From JAQUOA01 sp037443785 (GTDB lineage: Bacteria > Bacteroidota > Ignavibacteria > UBA10030 > UBA8401): DNA of 64,000 nucleotides. The DNA lies in contig JBBINR010000016.1 of the NCBI GenBank assembly GCA_037443785.1, forward strand, positions 11,730 to 75,729, written 5' to 3'. The notes beneath the pieces are model-generated. The model worked only from the letters and a program-made list of their open reading frames with translations. It was not told the DNA's origin and ran no database searches. Shown one piece after another: positions 52,848 to 62,700 of the stretch (positions are counted from its first letter, which is position 1; every line of letters begins with the position of its first letter). The translations under genes and the position numbers were made by a program.

Positions 52848-53480
52848 ATGAATACAAATTTCGTGTGGAAACGTTCTGAACTCCAGTTTTTACGCACGCT
52901 ATCGTCGCCGTTAAAGATTCAACAATATTTGGACTCGATTGAATATAGTGCAGAATCTCGCTACCGTTGCCCGCAAACGGTGCTGAAAGATAGAAAGGCG
53001 CATTGTTTTGACGGTGCGGTGTTTGCTGCGGCAATGCTGAAACGACTGGGATATCCACCATTGATTGTTGACATGCAGGCGGTTCGGGATGATGATCATG
53101 TGATTGCCGTTTTTCAAAAGAAGGGATGCTGGGGGGGCGTAGCAAAATCGAATTTTGCCGGACTGCGTTTTCGAGAGCCGATTTACCGCGATGTTCGGGA
53201 GTTAGTGATGTCATATTTTGAAGCATTCTATAATCTGAATTACGAAAAATCGCTGCGCCAGTTTGCAGGGCCATTAAAATTGAATTTTTATAAAAATTTT
53301 GAATTCGATGAAGAAAAAATGGAAGAGATCGGTTTAAAATTGAGTTACATTCCCGTCACAAAATTAATGACACCCGCTCAAATCCGCGGATTATCAAAAG
53401 TGGATGAACGTACATATCGATCCGGAATGATCGGTGCGATCAGGAAAGGAATTTATGTTCCGAAAAAAAATGAAAAATAA
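52848..53480 (+). CDS. Transglutaminase-like cysteine protease-fold protein
   Basis: The 210-aa product has a papain/transglutaminase-like core with Cys53 (KAHCFDGAVFAAAML) and His84 (RDDDHVIAVF) in the usual order; an acid residue downstream is not certain. It could be a peptidase or amidase, or an inactive relative. It lacks a signal peptide. The end overlaps the short-chain dehydrogenase gene by 26 bp. Confidence 0.7.
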   Translation: MNTNFVWKRSELQFLRTLSSPLKIQQYLDSIEYSAESRYRCPQTVLKDRKAHCFDGAVFAAAMLKRLGYPPLIVDMQAVRDDDHVIAVFQKKGCWGGVAKSNFAGLRFREPIYRDVRELVMSYFEAFYNLNYEKSLRQFAGPLKLNFYKNFEFDEEKMEEIGLKLSYIPVTKLMTPAQIRGLSKVDERTYRSGMIGAIRKGIYVPKKNEK

Positions 53481-54264
53481 AATAAAGCAAACAGCCCTTA
53501 TCACCGGTGCATCAGGCGGCATCGGATTTGAATTGGCAAAATTATTTGCGAAGGATGGACACGATCTTGTGCTCGTTGCGCGCAATGCAGATAAGCTGAA
53601 AGAAATCAGTGAAACATTTCATCAGCACTATAAAGTTGCCGTTCATATTGTTCCGTTGAATCTTGCCGATCCGGGAGCTCCCGATGAATTATTCCATCAT
53701 ATCAGCCGCATGAACATTGATATTGATTATCTTGTGAACAATGCGGGATACGCAACATATGGAAAATTTCATCAGATCGATTTAAAAGAAGAATTGGATA
53801 TGGTGCAGTTGAATATCACGGCCGTCACACATCTATCAAAATTATTTTTAAATGGAATGATTGAGCGAAAAACCGGCGGTATTCTGAATGTTGCTTCGAC
53901 TGCCTCATTTCAACCTGGGCCGTTTATGGCGGTGTATTATGCTTCCAAATCGTATGTACTTTTTTTGACTGAAGCACTTGCCAATGAAGTTCGTAGAACC
54001 GGAGTAATCGTCAGTGCGCTGTGTCCCGGGCCGACAGAAACCGGTTTCCAATCGCGTGCCGGAATAGAAAAAACTCCTCTTGTTGCGAAATCAGGGTTGA
54101 TGATGGATGCGCAGAAAGTTGCTTCGATCGGGTACAAAGAATTTATGAAAGGGAAAACGATCATCATCCCCGGCATCGCCAATAAAATTTTAGCGCAGTC
54201 GAATCGTTTTTCGCCGCGGAAACTTTCCACGGAGATTGTCCGTTTTCTTCAAGAGCATAAATAA
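53455..54264 (+). CDS. Short-chain dehydrogenase/reductase
   Basis: I choose ATG 53455, which has AGGAAAGGA upstream; ATG 53470 is an alternative. The protein has the Rossmann TGASGGIG, the NNAG motif (YLVNNAGYATYG) and the catalytic Ser-Tyr-Lys set with YYASKSYVLFLTEAL. It reduces or oxidises an unknown carbonyl substrate with NAD(P)(H). The C-terminal part resembles DltE/YdfG-like members. Confidence 0.9.
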   Translation: MFRKKMKNKIKQTALITGASGGIGFELAKLFAKDGHDLVLVARNADKLKEISETFHQHYKVAVHIVPLNLADPGAPDELFHHISRMNIDIDYLVNNAGYATYGKFHQIDLKEELDMVQLNITAVTHLSKLFLNGMIERKTGGILNVASTASFQPGPFMAVYYASKSYVLFLTEALANEVRRTGVIVSALCPGPTETGFQSRAGIEKTPLVAKSGLMMDAQKVASIGYKEFMKGKTIIIPGIANKILAQSNRFSPRKLSTEIVRFLQEHK

Positions 54265-54276
54265 TATTTCTTCCCA

Positions 54277-56289
54277 ATGGCATTTAACCTCGTATCAGAT
54301 TATGAACCGCGCGGCGATCAACCGGAAGCAATTCGTCAATTAGTTGAAGGAATCGAGCGCGGCGATAAATACCAGACACTTCTCGGCGTAACCGGAAGCG
54401 GTAAAACGTTTACGATTTCCAACGTTATCAGCAAAATCAATCGGCCTGTACTGGTGATGTCTCACAACAAAACCCTTGCCGCACAGTTATACGCGGAATT
54501 GAAAAGTTTTTTCCCCAACGATCACGTCGAATTTTTTATCAGCTATTACGATTACTATCAGCCCGAAGCCTACGTGCCGACAACGGATACGTACATTCAA
54601 AAAGATTCGTCAGTCAACGATGAGATTGACCGGCTTCGTCTTCGCGCCACAAGCGCCCTTCTTTCGGGAAAGCAAAATGTCATCGTAGTCGCATCGGTAA
54701 GCTGTATTTACGGCATTGGTGCGCCGGATGAATGGATTGAGCAAATGGTGGTGATTAAAAAAGGGGACAAGATAGAGCGAAACAGGCTGCTGCGGAAACT
54801 GCTCGATATTTTTTATTCGCGTAATGATTATGAATTTGTCCGCGGCACCGTGCGCGTACGCGGCGATGTGGTGGAAGTTATTCCCGCGTATGAAAATGAA
54901 GAAGCCATTCGCATAGAATTTTTCGGGGATGAGATCGAAAAGATTTCGTATATCAATCCGTTGGATGGAGCGATTCTTGGCGAAACGGATTACGATGTCA
55001 TCTATCCCGCAAAACAATTTGTCACGACCCGTGAATCGGTTGACCGCGGAATTAAGTCGATCGAAGTGGAATTGAAAGAACGCCTGGAAGAGTTACGCAA
55101 TCTCGGAAAATATGTCGAAGCCCAGCGATTGGAACAACGCACACGATTCGATATTGAAATGATGCGTGAAGTTGGTTATTGCAGCGGCATCGAAAATTAT
55201 TCGCGTCATCTTGCGGCCCGCCCTGCCGGTTCTCGACCGTTCTGTCTGTTCGATTATTTCCCGAAAGATTTTCTCCTTGTTATCGACGAATCGCACGTCA
55301 GTGTTCCGCAGATCGGCGCGATGTATTTCGGTGACCGTAGCAGAAAAATGACGCTGGTGGAACACGGATTTCGCCTGCCGTCGGCGCTCGATAATCGTCC
55401 GCTGAAGTTTGATGAATGGGAACAAATGGTGAATCAGGTCATCTTTGTCAGCGCTACTCCCGGGACATATGAAATGGAGAAAACCACGGGCATATTTGTC
55501 GAGCAGGTTATTCGCCCGACCGGATTGCTTGACCCTGTTATCGAAGTTCGTCCCGTGAAAAATCAAATTGACGATTTGATTGCCGAGATTCGTGCGATTA
55601 CAAAAAAGAACGAGCGCATTCTGGTAACAACATTAACCAAGCGAATGGCGGAAGATCTCACTGAGTATCTGCTCGATCTCGGAATTAAAGTTGAATACAT
55701 TCATTCTGAGGTAGACGCGCTGAACCGTGTGGAAATTCTCCGTAACCTTCGTCTTGGCAACAGCGATGTGATTGTTGGCGTGAATTTACTGCGAGAAGGT
55801 TTGGATTTGCCCGAAGTGTCACTCGTTGCGATTCTTGATGCGGACAAAGAGGGATTTTTACGCTCAGAGCGCTCGTTGATACAAACGGCAGGACGAACGG
55901 CGCGTAATGCGAACGGCAAAGTAATTATGTACGCCGATAAGATTACCGATTCGATGCGAAAGACGATCGAAGAGACGGAACGCCGGCGAAAAAAACAAAT
56001 TGAATACAACACAGCGAACAATATTACCCCGAAAACGATTTACAAAACTCACGATGAAATTATTGCATCCACTGCAGTGGCCGATGTTGGTGCACAACGA
56101 GACGCTCGTAGAGAACGCGAACGCTTGCCGATGGTTGCAGAGTCGATTACAAAATATTTATCTACAGAACAAAAAGCCGATTTGATTGAGGAATTGAAAA
56201 ACGAAATGCAAAAAGCGTCGCAGGATCTTGAATTTGAACGTGCGGCTCAGCTGCGCGACGAGATTCAGCGATTACAAAATGGAAAATAA
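54277..56289 (+). CDS. uvrB: Excinuclease ABC subunit B
   Basis: The 670-aa product has Walker A GVTGSGKT, the beta-hairpin YYDYYQPEAYVP that grips damaged DNA, helicase motifs (VIDESHVSVPQ, SATPG, GVNLLREGLDLPEV, QTAGRTARN) and the C-terminal UVR domain (AAQLRDEIQRL) that binds UvrC. It verifies lesions in nucleotide excision repair. Only 12 bp separate it from the preceding gene. Confidence 0.97.
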   Translation: MAFNLVSDYEPRGDQPEAIRQLVEGIERGDKYQTLLGVTGSGKTFTISNVISKINRPVLVMSHNKTLAAQLYAELKSFFPNDHVEFFISYYDYYQPEAYVPTTDTYIQKDSSVNDEIDRLRLRATSALLSGKQNVIVVASVSCIYGIGAPDEWIEQMVVIKKGDKIERNRLLRKLLDIFYSRNDYEFVRGTVRVRGDVVEVIPAYENEEAIRIEFFGDEIEKISYINPLDGAILGETDYDVIYPAKQFVTTRESVDRGIKSIEVELKERLEELRNLGKYVEAQRLEQRTRFDIEMMREVGYCSGIENYSRHLAARPAGSRPFCLFDYFPKDFLLVIDESHVSVPQIGAMYFGDRSRKMTLVEHGFRLPSALDNRPLKFDEWEQMVNQVIFVSATPGTYEMEKTTGIFVEQVIRPTGLLDPVIEVRPVKNQIDDLIAEIRAITKKNERILVTTLTKRMAEDLTEYLLDLGIKVEYIHSEVDALNRVEILRNLRLGNSDVIVGVNLLREGLDLPEVSLVAILDADKEGFLRSERSLIQTAGRTARNANGKVIMYADKITDSMRKTIEETERRRKKQIEYNTANNITPKTIYKTHDEIIASTAVADVGAQRDARRERERLPMVAESITKYLSTEQKADLIEELKNEMQKASQDLEFERAAQLRDEIQRLQNGK

Positions 56290-56359
56290 AATCCCCCTTG
56301 TGTGAAAAGCGGTGAGCAAGAGAAGGGGGTACGGAGGGATGTAAAAATCTGGAAATGAA

Positions 56360-57067
56360 GTGAGAATTCTCCATTCGATATTGAATCCCGTAAAAGATTT
56401 CTTATTTGTTACATCATGTTTTTCCTGCCAGAAACCGTTGGAGGATGGCGAGAGAAGATTATGCCGGCAATGCTGGAATTCCCTATCACCTGTGAATGAC
56501 GAAGATTATACCGCGAAGGTGTTGCGCATGCGTTTTGCGGAGACGGGATATATTTCCGATCTGATTTCGCTTTATTATTTTGAAAAGGGAAAAGTTCTGC
56601 AAAGCGTGATGCATTCATTGAAATACGAAGAAGTTACCTCGTTTGGCTTTGAGCTTGGCAGGAAATTAGGGGAAACCGTAAAGCAGAAAAATTTTTCCGT
56701 TCATGCGGTCATTCCTGTTCCGCTCAACAAGCAAAAACTTCGTGAGCGCGGGTATAACCAGAGCGAGTATATTGCGAATGGAGTTTCTTCTGTTCTCAAT
56801 ATTCCCGTTCTTACCAAAACAGTCCAGCGGATAAAATATACCGTAACACAAACTCACTTGAACGCACAGGAACGGAAAGAAAATGTTGCTAATGCCTTCT
56901 CCATCGCTCGCCCGGAATTGGTAAAAGAAAAAACAATTTTGATTGTTGATGATGTTATCACAACCGGTTCTACGATTCAAGAGATTGCCAAAGTGTTGAA
57001 AGAAAGCGGCGCACAAAATATTATTGCAGGCTCTGCGGGGTTAGCAAAATTGGGAGAAGACGGGTAA
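56360..57067 (+). CDS. comF: ComF-family phosphoribosyltransferase-like protein
   Basis: The 235-aa product starts with GTG and has an N-terminal zinc-finger-like Cys set (CFSCQKPL, CRQCW) and a type I phosphoribosyltransferase domain with the PRPP loop (ILIVDDVITTGSTIQE) and KQKLRERGYNQSEYIA. The ComF family is needed for DNA uptake in competent bacteria. It follows uvrB by 70 bp. Confidence 0.9.
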   Translation: MRILHSILNPVKDFLFVTSCFSCQKPLEDGERRLCRQCWNSLSPVNDEDYTAKVLRMRFAETGYISDLISLYYFEKGKVLQSVMHSLKYEEVTSFGFELGRKLGETVKQKNFSVHAVIPVPLNKQKLRERGYNQSEYIANGVSSVLNIPVLTKTVQRIKYTVTQTHLNAQERKENVANAFSIARPELVKEKTILIVDDVITTGSTIQEIAKVLKESGAQNIIAGSAGLAKLGEDG

Positions 57068-57194
57068 GAAATGATAAAAAAACCTATCTTCTGGAAATCT
57101 TCGTCATTTAACGGTACATTTCGATAACAAACATAGGGAATTGCTTTGCGGCAGTGACTCCTGTGGAAAAGCAAAAGCAGAAAGAGAAAAAGAA

Positions 57195-57232
57195 GCCTCT
57201 GTTGGCAAAGTCCGGCAGAGGCATTTACGTTT
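57195..57232 (+). terminator. Probable terminator after comF
   Basis: The stem GCCTCTGTTGG/CCGGCAGAGGC (11 bp with two G-T pairs) has a six-base loop and is followed by ATTTACGTTTT. The T-run is imperfect. Confidence 0.5.
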
Positions 57233-57282
57233 TAAAGAGGGAAAATGATTTACATAATTTCGAATTCACTACGGAGGATCAT

Positions 57283-57852
57283 ATGAAAAACATCACCGAT
57301 CAAATTTGGAAATTGTGTCTCATCACAATCACCGGAACATTGGGCAGTATTACCATCGGACTAATAATGCATGGCAGTGAAGTTTTTAATTATGCCGGAG
57401 TGAACTTTGCGTACGTAGCATTTGGATTATCCGGTGCTTTTATTTTTTCGTTCTATCATGTGAACGGACTTTCCAATTCCATTACCGTTGCGCTGACGGT
57501 CAGCGTCATTCAATTCATCATCGCATCAAGCTGGATGCCGATGGTCAATGCCGGATTCTGGTCGTTCGGCGTGAATCTTCCCGTTGTCGGGATTGCTTTT
57601 TTGTTCGAACGAAAACTTTCCGTTTTTCATTCGGGGAAATTTATTATTGTCGGATTAGTTTACGGAACGGTATCGGTGCTGTTAACATTAATTGTTGGTG
57701 TGTTACAAAATATTTCACCGATGCCATCCGTGGTTTTCCGCGACAACTTTATCGATGGTTTATTAATTGGTCTCGGTATGGGACTCGGTGTTCAGGCTGG
57801 TGAAGCATTTATACACTCGCTGTCGACAGGAAATCCATCCGTTCAACGGTGA
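57283..57852 (+). CDS. Predicted multi-pass membrane protein of unknown family
   Basis: The start at ATG 57283 has GGAGG nine bases upstream; a GTG at 57154 would add a lysine-rich tail containing the hairpin. The 189-aa product has about six hydrophobic segments (LCLITITGTLGSITIGLIMHG, VNFAYVAFGLSGAFIFSFY, FIIVGLVYGTVSVLLTLIVGVL). I do not recognise a family. No clear operon partner. Confidence 0.7.
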   Translation: MKNITDQIWKLCLITITGTLGSITIGLIMHGSEVFNYAGVNFAYVAFGLSGAFIFSFYHVNGLSNSITVALTVSVIQFIIASSWMPMVNAGFWSFGVNLPVVGIAFLFERKLSVFHSGKFIIVGLVYGTVSVLLTLIVGVLQNISPMPSVVFRDNFIDGLLIGLGMGLGVQAGEAFIHSLSTGNPSVQR

Positions 57853-57973
57853 ATTTTTTTTACAAGGGAAAATATTTTTGCAAGTTTCTTGCATACTTAT
57901 TTGTCTGCTCGTATATTTCATTTACTGAAATTAAGGTCCAATTTTTTTGAAAAGCTCATCGGTTTAAAAACAA

Positions 57974-57999
57974 AAAAGCACTGAATTATCAGTGCTTTT
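57974..57999. terminator. Bidirectional terminator next to tRNA-fMet
   Basis: AAAAGCACTGA (57974-57984) pairs perfectly with TCAGTGCTTTT (57989-57999) around a four-base loop. It lies directly after the 3' end of tRNA-fMet on the minus strand and also follows the membrane protein gene on the plus strand. Confidence 0.88.
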
Positions 58000-58004
58000 G
58001 TTTG

Positions 58005-58077
<73 letters not shown>

Positions 58078-58091
58078 ATCATTTATATACA

Positions 58092-58120
58092 AATATACTC
58101 AATTAATGTTCGCCAGTCAA
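58092..58120 (-). promoter_or_regulatory. Promoter of tRNA-fMet
   Basis: On the minus strand TTGACT (58115-58120) and TATATT (58092-58097) are 17 bp apart; the tRNA begins 14 bp after the -10 box. Each box matches the consensus at five of six positions. It overlaps the upstream region of divergent surE. Confidence 0.75.
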
Positions 58121-58131
58121 GGTAAGAATGT

Positions 58132-58905
58132 ATGCACAAAAAACTTTCAATCTTAGTTTCAAACGATGATGGAATTTTTTCTGATGGGCTCGCCGCACTC
58201 GTACATGAATTGCGATCGATTGCTGACGTGACAATTGTTGCACCCGACAGCCAGCAGAGCGCTGTTGGTCATGCAATCACAGTGCACCGTCCGCTGCGTG
58301 TACGTGAAGTTAAAAAGGATGAGGCATTTTTCGGTTATGCCGTGGATGGAACTCCTGCTGATTGCGTAAAGCTTGCGACACGGCATTTGATGAAACAAAA
58401 ACCCGATCTCGTTATTTCCGGCATCAATCATGGATCGAACACCGCGATCAGCGTTATTTATTCTGGAACGGTTTCCGCAGCAACAGAAGGAACGATTCTG
58501 GGTATTCCTTCATTTGCTATTTCGCTGACAAGTTTTGAAAGCAATGTCGATTTTGTCTATGCGGCGAAGTTTGCAAATAAGCTTGCAGGAATTATTGCTG
58601 AACGGGGGCTGCCGAAGGGAACTTTACTGAATGTTAATGTTCCTGCTGTTCCAGAAAATGAAATTCAGGGTGTCGTTATCACGAAACAAGGGAAATCAAT
58701 CTGGAACGATGAATTTGAAGCACGTCGCGATCCCGGGAACAGGCAATATTTTTGGTTGAAAGGCGATCTTGTGGAACTAGATGTAGACGAGGATATTGAT
58801 CAACGAGCTATTTTGAATAATAAAATTTCAATTACACCATTGCAGTTTGATCTTACCAATTATCAAGCGCTTGAAGAAATTAAAAAGTGGGAAATTGGGA
58901 AGTAG
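58132..58905 (+). CDS. surE: 5'/3'-nucleotidase SurE
   Basis: The 257-aa product has the SurE metal site (ILVSNDDGIFSDGL), VAPDSQQSAVGHAIT and SGINHGSNTA. It removes phosphate from nucleoside monophosphates and is a survival protein in stationary phase. It is divergent from tRNA-fMet. Confidence 0.95.
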   Translation: MHKKLSILVSNDDGIFSDGLAALVHELRSIADVTIVAPDSQQSAVGHAITVHRPLRVREVKKDEAFFGYAVDGTPADCVKLATRHLMKQKPDLVISGINHGSNTAISVIYSGTVSAATEGTILGIPSFAISLTSFESNVDFVYAAKFANKLAGIIAERGLPKGTLLNVNVPAVPENEIQGVVITKQGKSIWNDEFEARRDPGNRQYFWLKGDLVELDVDEDIDQRAILNNKISITPLQFDLTNYQALEEIKKWEIGK

Positions 58906-58952
58906 TGAATGCTTTTGGTGCCGTATTTTCCGCACCTTGGCGGTTTTTCCCT

Positions 58953-59363
58953 TTATTTACGGGCAAGAACAGGCTCTTGATAGAGCAGGCTATGGAGCAT
59001 CGAAAACAGCCTTTCCGTACGATACGGTTTTTGCAAAAATAGAGCGGAGGTGGAGCTGGGGAGGTCGATATTCTTTTGTGACTCCACCGATCCGCTTACG
59101 ATGATGACCTTAACATCAGGACGGAGGGCTAATATAGCTTGTAATGCAGAATTCCCATCTAAAAGCGGCATATTTAAGTCACATATAACAACGCTAATCC
59201 GGTCTTTGTGCAACTCAAAATGACGTATGCCGCTTATCCCATCTCTCGCCGAAATAACGGTATAACCGTTAAACTCAAGTGCAACGGTGGTAATTTCCAC
59301 CAGCATTTCTTCATCTTCAATAACTAAAATAGTTTCCCCATTGCCGCTCAGTAAACCATCCAT
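58953..59363 (-). CDS. Stand-alone response-regulator receiver protein
   Basis: The 136-aa product is a single CheY-like domain (ILVIEDEEMLVEI; phospho-acceptor Asp in VICDLNMPLLDG; switch Ser in IIVSGS; Lys in LFLQKPYR). AGGAAGG precedes the ATG. With no output domain it probably acts through protein contact. No kinase lies next to it. Confidence 0.92.
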   Translation of the reverse strand: MDGLLSGNGETILVIEDEEMLVEITTVALEFNGYTVISARDGISGIRHFELHKDRISVVICDLNMPLLDGNSALQAILALRPDVKVIIVSGSVESQKNIDLPSSTSALFLQKPYRTERLFSMLHSLLYQEPVLARK

Positions 59364-59472
59364 ACCTTCCTCTTACTTATTCTTGGGGGACTTACCAAAA
59401 ATTGTTTAAAAAAGTGTTTACTTTATCAACAAAAATAAATACAATATACCCACCAGAAGGTAGGGGAATTGA

Positions 59473-59622
59473 TTAAGAATTAATTGGTGGCAATGATGAT
59501 CCACCACCGATCGGTTCTGAACAAATGTCTGTTGTTGTTTCTTTTGTCGAAGATATTTCAGATGTGCTTACAGTAATTCCTAACAAAACAGTGAACGCAA
59601 GTACTTGAAGATATGTTGTCAT
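59473..59622 (-). CDS. Small exported peptide, 49 aa, unknown
   Basis: A 49-codon frame begins at ATG 59622 with AAAGGGGAG upstream. It reads as a signal-peptide-like start (MTTYLQVLAFTVLLGITVST) followed by a Thr/Ser-rich, Cys-containing mature part (TKETTTDICSEPIGGG...) and a Gly/Pro-rich end. It is too short for family recognition. It lies between the receiver gene (same strand, 109 bp downstream) and the divergent TPR-CHAT gene. It could be a secreted signal, an anti-partner of the CHAT protein or chance; the leader-like start and ribosome-binding site argue for a gene. Confidence 0.5.
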   Translation of the reverse strand: MTTYLQVLAFTVLLGITVSTSEISSTKETTTDICSEPIGGGSSLPPINS

Positions 59623-59735
59623 AACTCCCCTTTGGGTTGTAGCGTGAAAAATTTAAATGTGTACCTTATATATATTTATACTGTAAAATCTTTAAAATCG
59701 GACTCAATTTAAAAAAATAAAAAAAATTTTTTTCC
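59623..59735. promoter_or_regulatory. AT-rich divergent promoter region
   Basis: This spacer between the small peptide and the TPR-CHAT gene is very AT-rich with a TA-rich run (TATATATATTTATA near 59667-59680) and poly-A/T before the GTG. No consensus -35/-10 pair or Shine-Dalgarno sequence for the CHAT gene stands out. Confidence 0.35.
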
Positions 59736-62700
59736 GTGCTAGAAAAGAGCCCTAAATATTTCAAAATCGCCATTTTTTTGTTCCTCATTGGAGCAACGGT
59801 TACACCTGCTCAACAAAAAAATGAAAGTGCCGTTTTTTTGGATGTTTTTTTGGCGGATGCGAGGCGGTGTTTAACGGCAGACCAATATGACAGTTCCATC
59901 ATTTATTTCCAAAAGGTGTCAGATGTGGCTTATCAGACTGCGGATTGGAATAAATTCCTTATCGCGTCGGGTGGATTGTCGCGATGCTATTTTTCAACAA
60001 AAAGCTCCGATACCGCACTTTCTATTCTCATCAACGCTCGCAAAATTGTAAGTGAACATACCAGTGATACATGTTTGGAGCTTGGAACAAGTTATACTTT
60101 TCAAGGATATATTTATAATTTTCGGTATGAATACGATTTAGCGTTAGAATATCTTACCAAAGGAATTGAACTCAATAAAAAGAACTTTGGCGATAAGCAT
60201 GACAAACTAGCCGGCGATTATTATACAATGGCTTTGGTTTACAGATCATTAGGCAGGCCTGATGATGCAATTGAGAATCTCTCCAACTCGCTAGATATCC
60301 AAAAGAATCCAACGTGGGATAACTGGCAATTTACGGCAACGACTCTGAGTGAACTCGGTGGTGCGTATGATGACAAAAATCAATTCTCTGATGCGATGAA
60401 ATGTTATGATCAAGCCCTTTCCGTATTAACGATGCATGGGAAGGACAAAACTCTTGTTGCCGGACTCTGTTTTTTCAATATGTCAGCTTCATGCGGCAAT
60501 AAAGGAGATTATCTTCGTGCGATTGAGTACGGTGAAAAAGGAATACAATTTTACCAAACATTTTCACGGACGGAGACTCCAGATTTTTTGCATGAATATG
60601 TAACGTTAGCAGAGAGTTATATTGCCCTTGGTGATTATGAAAAAGCAAAAGAATATTTGGTTTGGTCACTTAATGTTTTTTTGAAAAAATATCCTGAGAA
60701 TACAATAATCATTGGAACAGTGTATCAATTGCTCAGCGAAACAGAAAAACAGACCGGTCATCTCTCTTTAGCACTCGAATATTCGTTAAAGGGAATACAG
60801 ATTCTCGAAAACAGCCCGCGTAAAGATCATCCTCGTATTGGATTTATGTATGAACTTGCTGCGGGAGTTTATGCTGATTCGAAAAAATATGATAATGCAT
60901 TGAATTTTTACAACAAAGCGCTTGCCGCTCGTCAAAAAGTAGAAAAGGCAAAATCACATAATGATATTGCCTCCATTTATACTTCGATGGCGGCGGTGCA
61001 TATGGAAATGCATCAATATAATCACGCTGAAGAGTATTTGAAAAAAGCCGAAGCAATCCAAGCAACGTCACCGGAAAAAAATGAACTGCAATTTGGCGAG
61101 ACACAGAAACAGCTCGGCAATCTATATTCGGTCATGCAGATGAATTCAGATGCTCTCCGTTCATATCAAAAAGCCTTGAATATCCTCAGCGGTTCTGCGG
61201 TTATTTTGGATGTGAACTCAATTCCCGAAACAGATAAGAGCATTTATAAAACTGAATTGCTCGATGTTATGGTTTTAAAAGCCAAAACATTTGAATTGAT
61301 GTACGGTAAATCGAAGAAGATGAGCGATTTGAATTCCGCCTTAGCTCATTACCAGCGTGCCATGGATCTTGTGGATGATGCCCGTCGACAATTCGGTGCG
61401 GAAGGCTCAAAATATCATTTGGCAGAAAAGAGCAAGTCGGTGTACGCAGAGGGATGCCGCATCGCACTGGAATTATTTAAGAAGACGGGCGAAGAAACAT
61501 TCAAAGAACAAGCATTTCTTATTGCCGATAGAAGCAAAGCGAATATTCTGCTTGAAAAATTGTTCGACGGTGAAGCGAAAAATTTCGCAGGAATTCCGGA
61601 TTCTTTATTGAATCAAGAAAAAGAACTGTTAAAGACAATCGCCTATCAGGAAACGCAGCTCTATAAAGTCGAAAGTCAAAAGGGTGAAAAACTTGAAGTA
61701 CACAGTATCTTGCAATCGAACGTTTTTTTATTGAGACAAAAACATCAAGAACTGATCAAATTATTTGAACGAGATTATCCCAAATATTATCAATTAAAAT
61801 ATTCGGGATATTCACTTTCGGTTGCACAGGCGAAAGACCGGCTTCCGGTGGAAACAGGGATGATTGAATATTTCACTGGCGAACAGGCAGCATATCTTTT
61901 CTTTCTTTCAAAAGACACATTGGTGGCAAGGACAATTAATTCACCTGCAAAGTTGGATGGTGCAATTGCTCGGTTTACATCAGCTCTGAAAAAGTACGAA
62001 ACGAATGATTATTTGAATTCAGGATACGAACTCTACTCGTCGCTGTTAAAACCTGTTAATCGATTGACAAGCGAATGTTCTAAAGTGATTATTGTTCCGG
62101 ATGGAAATCTGTATTACCTCCCGTTTGAAGCACTGCCAATTCAGAAATATCGTTCAAGTAACCTTCCGGATTTTACGACATTGAATTATGTCATTACGAA
62201 GAATGATATTTCATATTCATACTCGGCTGAATTTTATTTGAAAATGGGCGAAACAAACTTCGGCAGTAATTCAACACCAAGTTTTATTGGATTTGCGCCT
62301 GTATTCCGCGATTCAACGCACAACGGCGATCTCTTGGCGAATCGATCATATGTAGAAGAGAGCGGGCTTTCGGACGTTCGCGCTATCACCCTTGATGGAA
62401 AGAAATTTAACGAATTGAAATATTCACAAGAAGAAGTGGAATCAATCAGACATTCATTTGACGAGCATTCTCTTCCGGCACAGCAATTTTTGCATACGGC
62501 TGCAACTGAATCTAATTTCAAGCAATTCAGCAAAGCGTACGACATCGTTCATATCGCAACGCATGGATTTATCAACGAAAAAAATCCTAAGTTTTCAGCA
62601 ATCTTGTTTTCACAACCTGCAACGTCGACGGCCGATGATGACGGCATTTTGTATGTTGACGAAACATTTAATCTTGATTTAAAAGCAAAGCTTGTTGTGC

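Noticed and set aside
56293..56329. Inverted repeat CCCCCTT/AAGGGGG between uvrB and comF
   Set aside because: The loop is 23 bases and no T-run follows, so it is not a convincing terminator.
59450..59467. Possible small hairpin (ACCCACC...GGTAGGG) after the 49-aa peptide
   Set aside because: The stem is short with a wobble pair and the following tract is only loosely T-rich.
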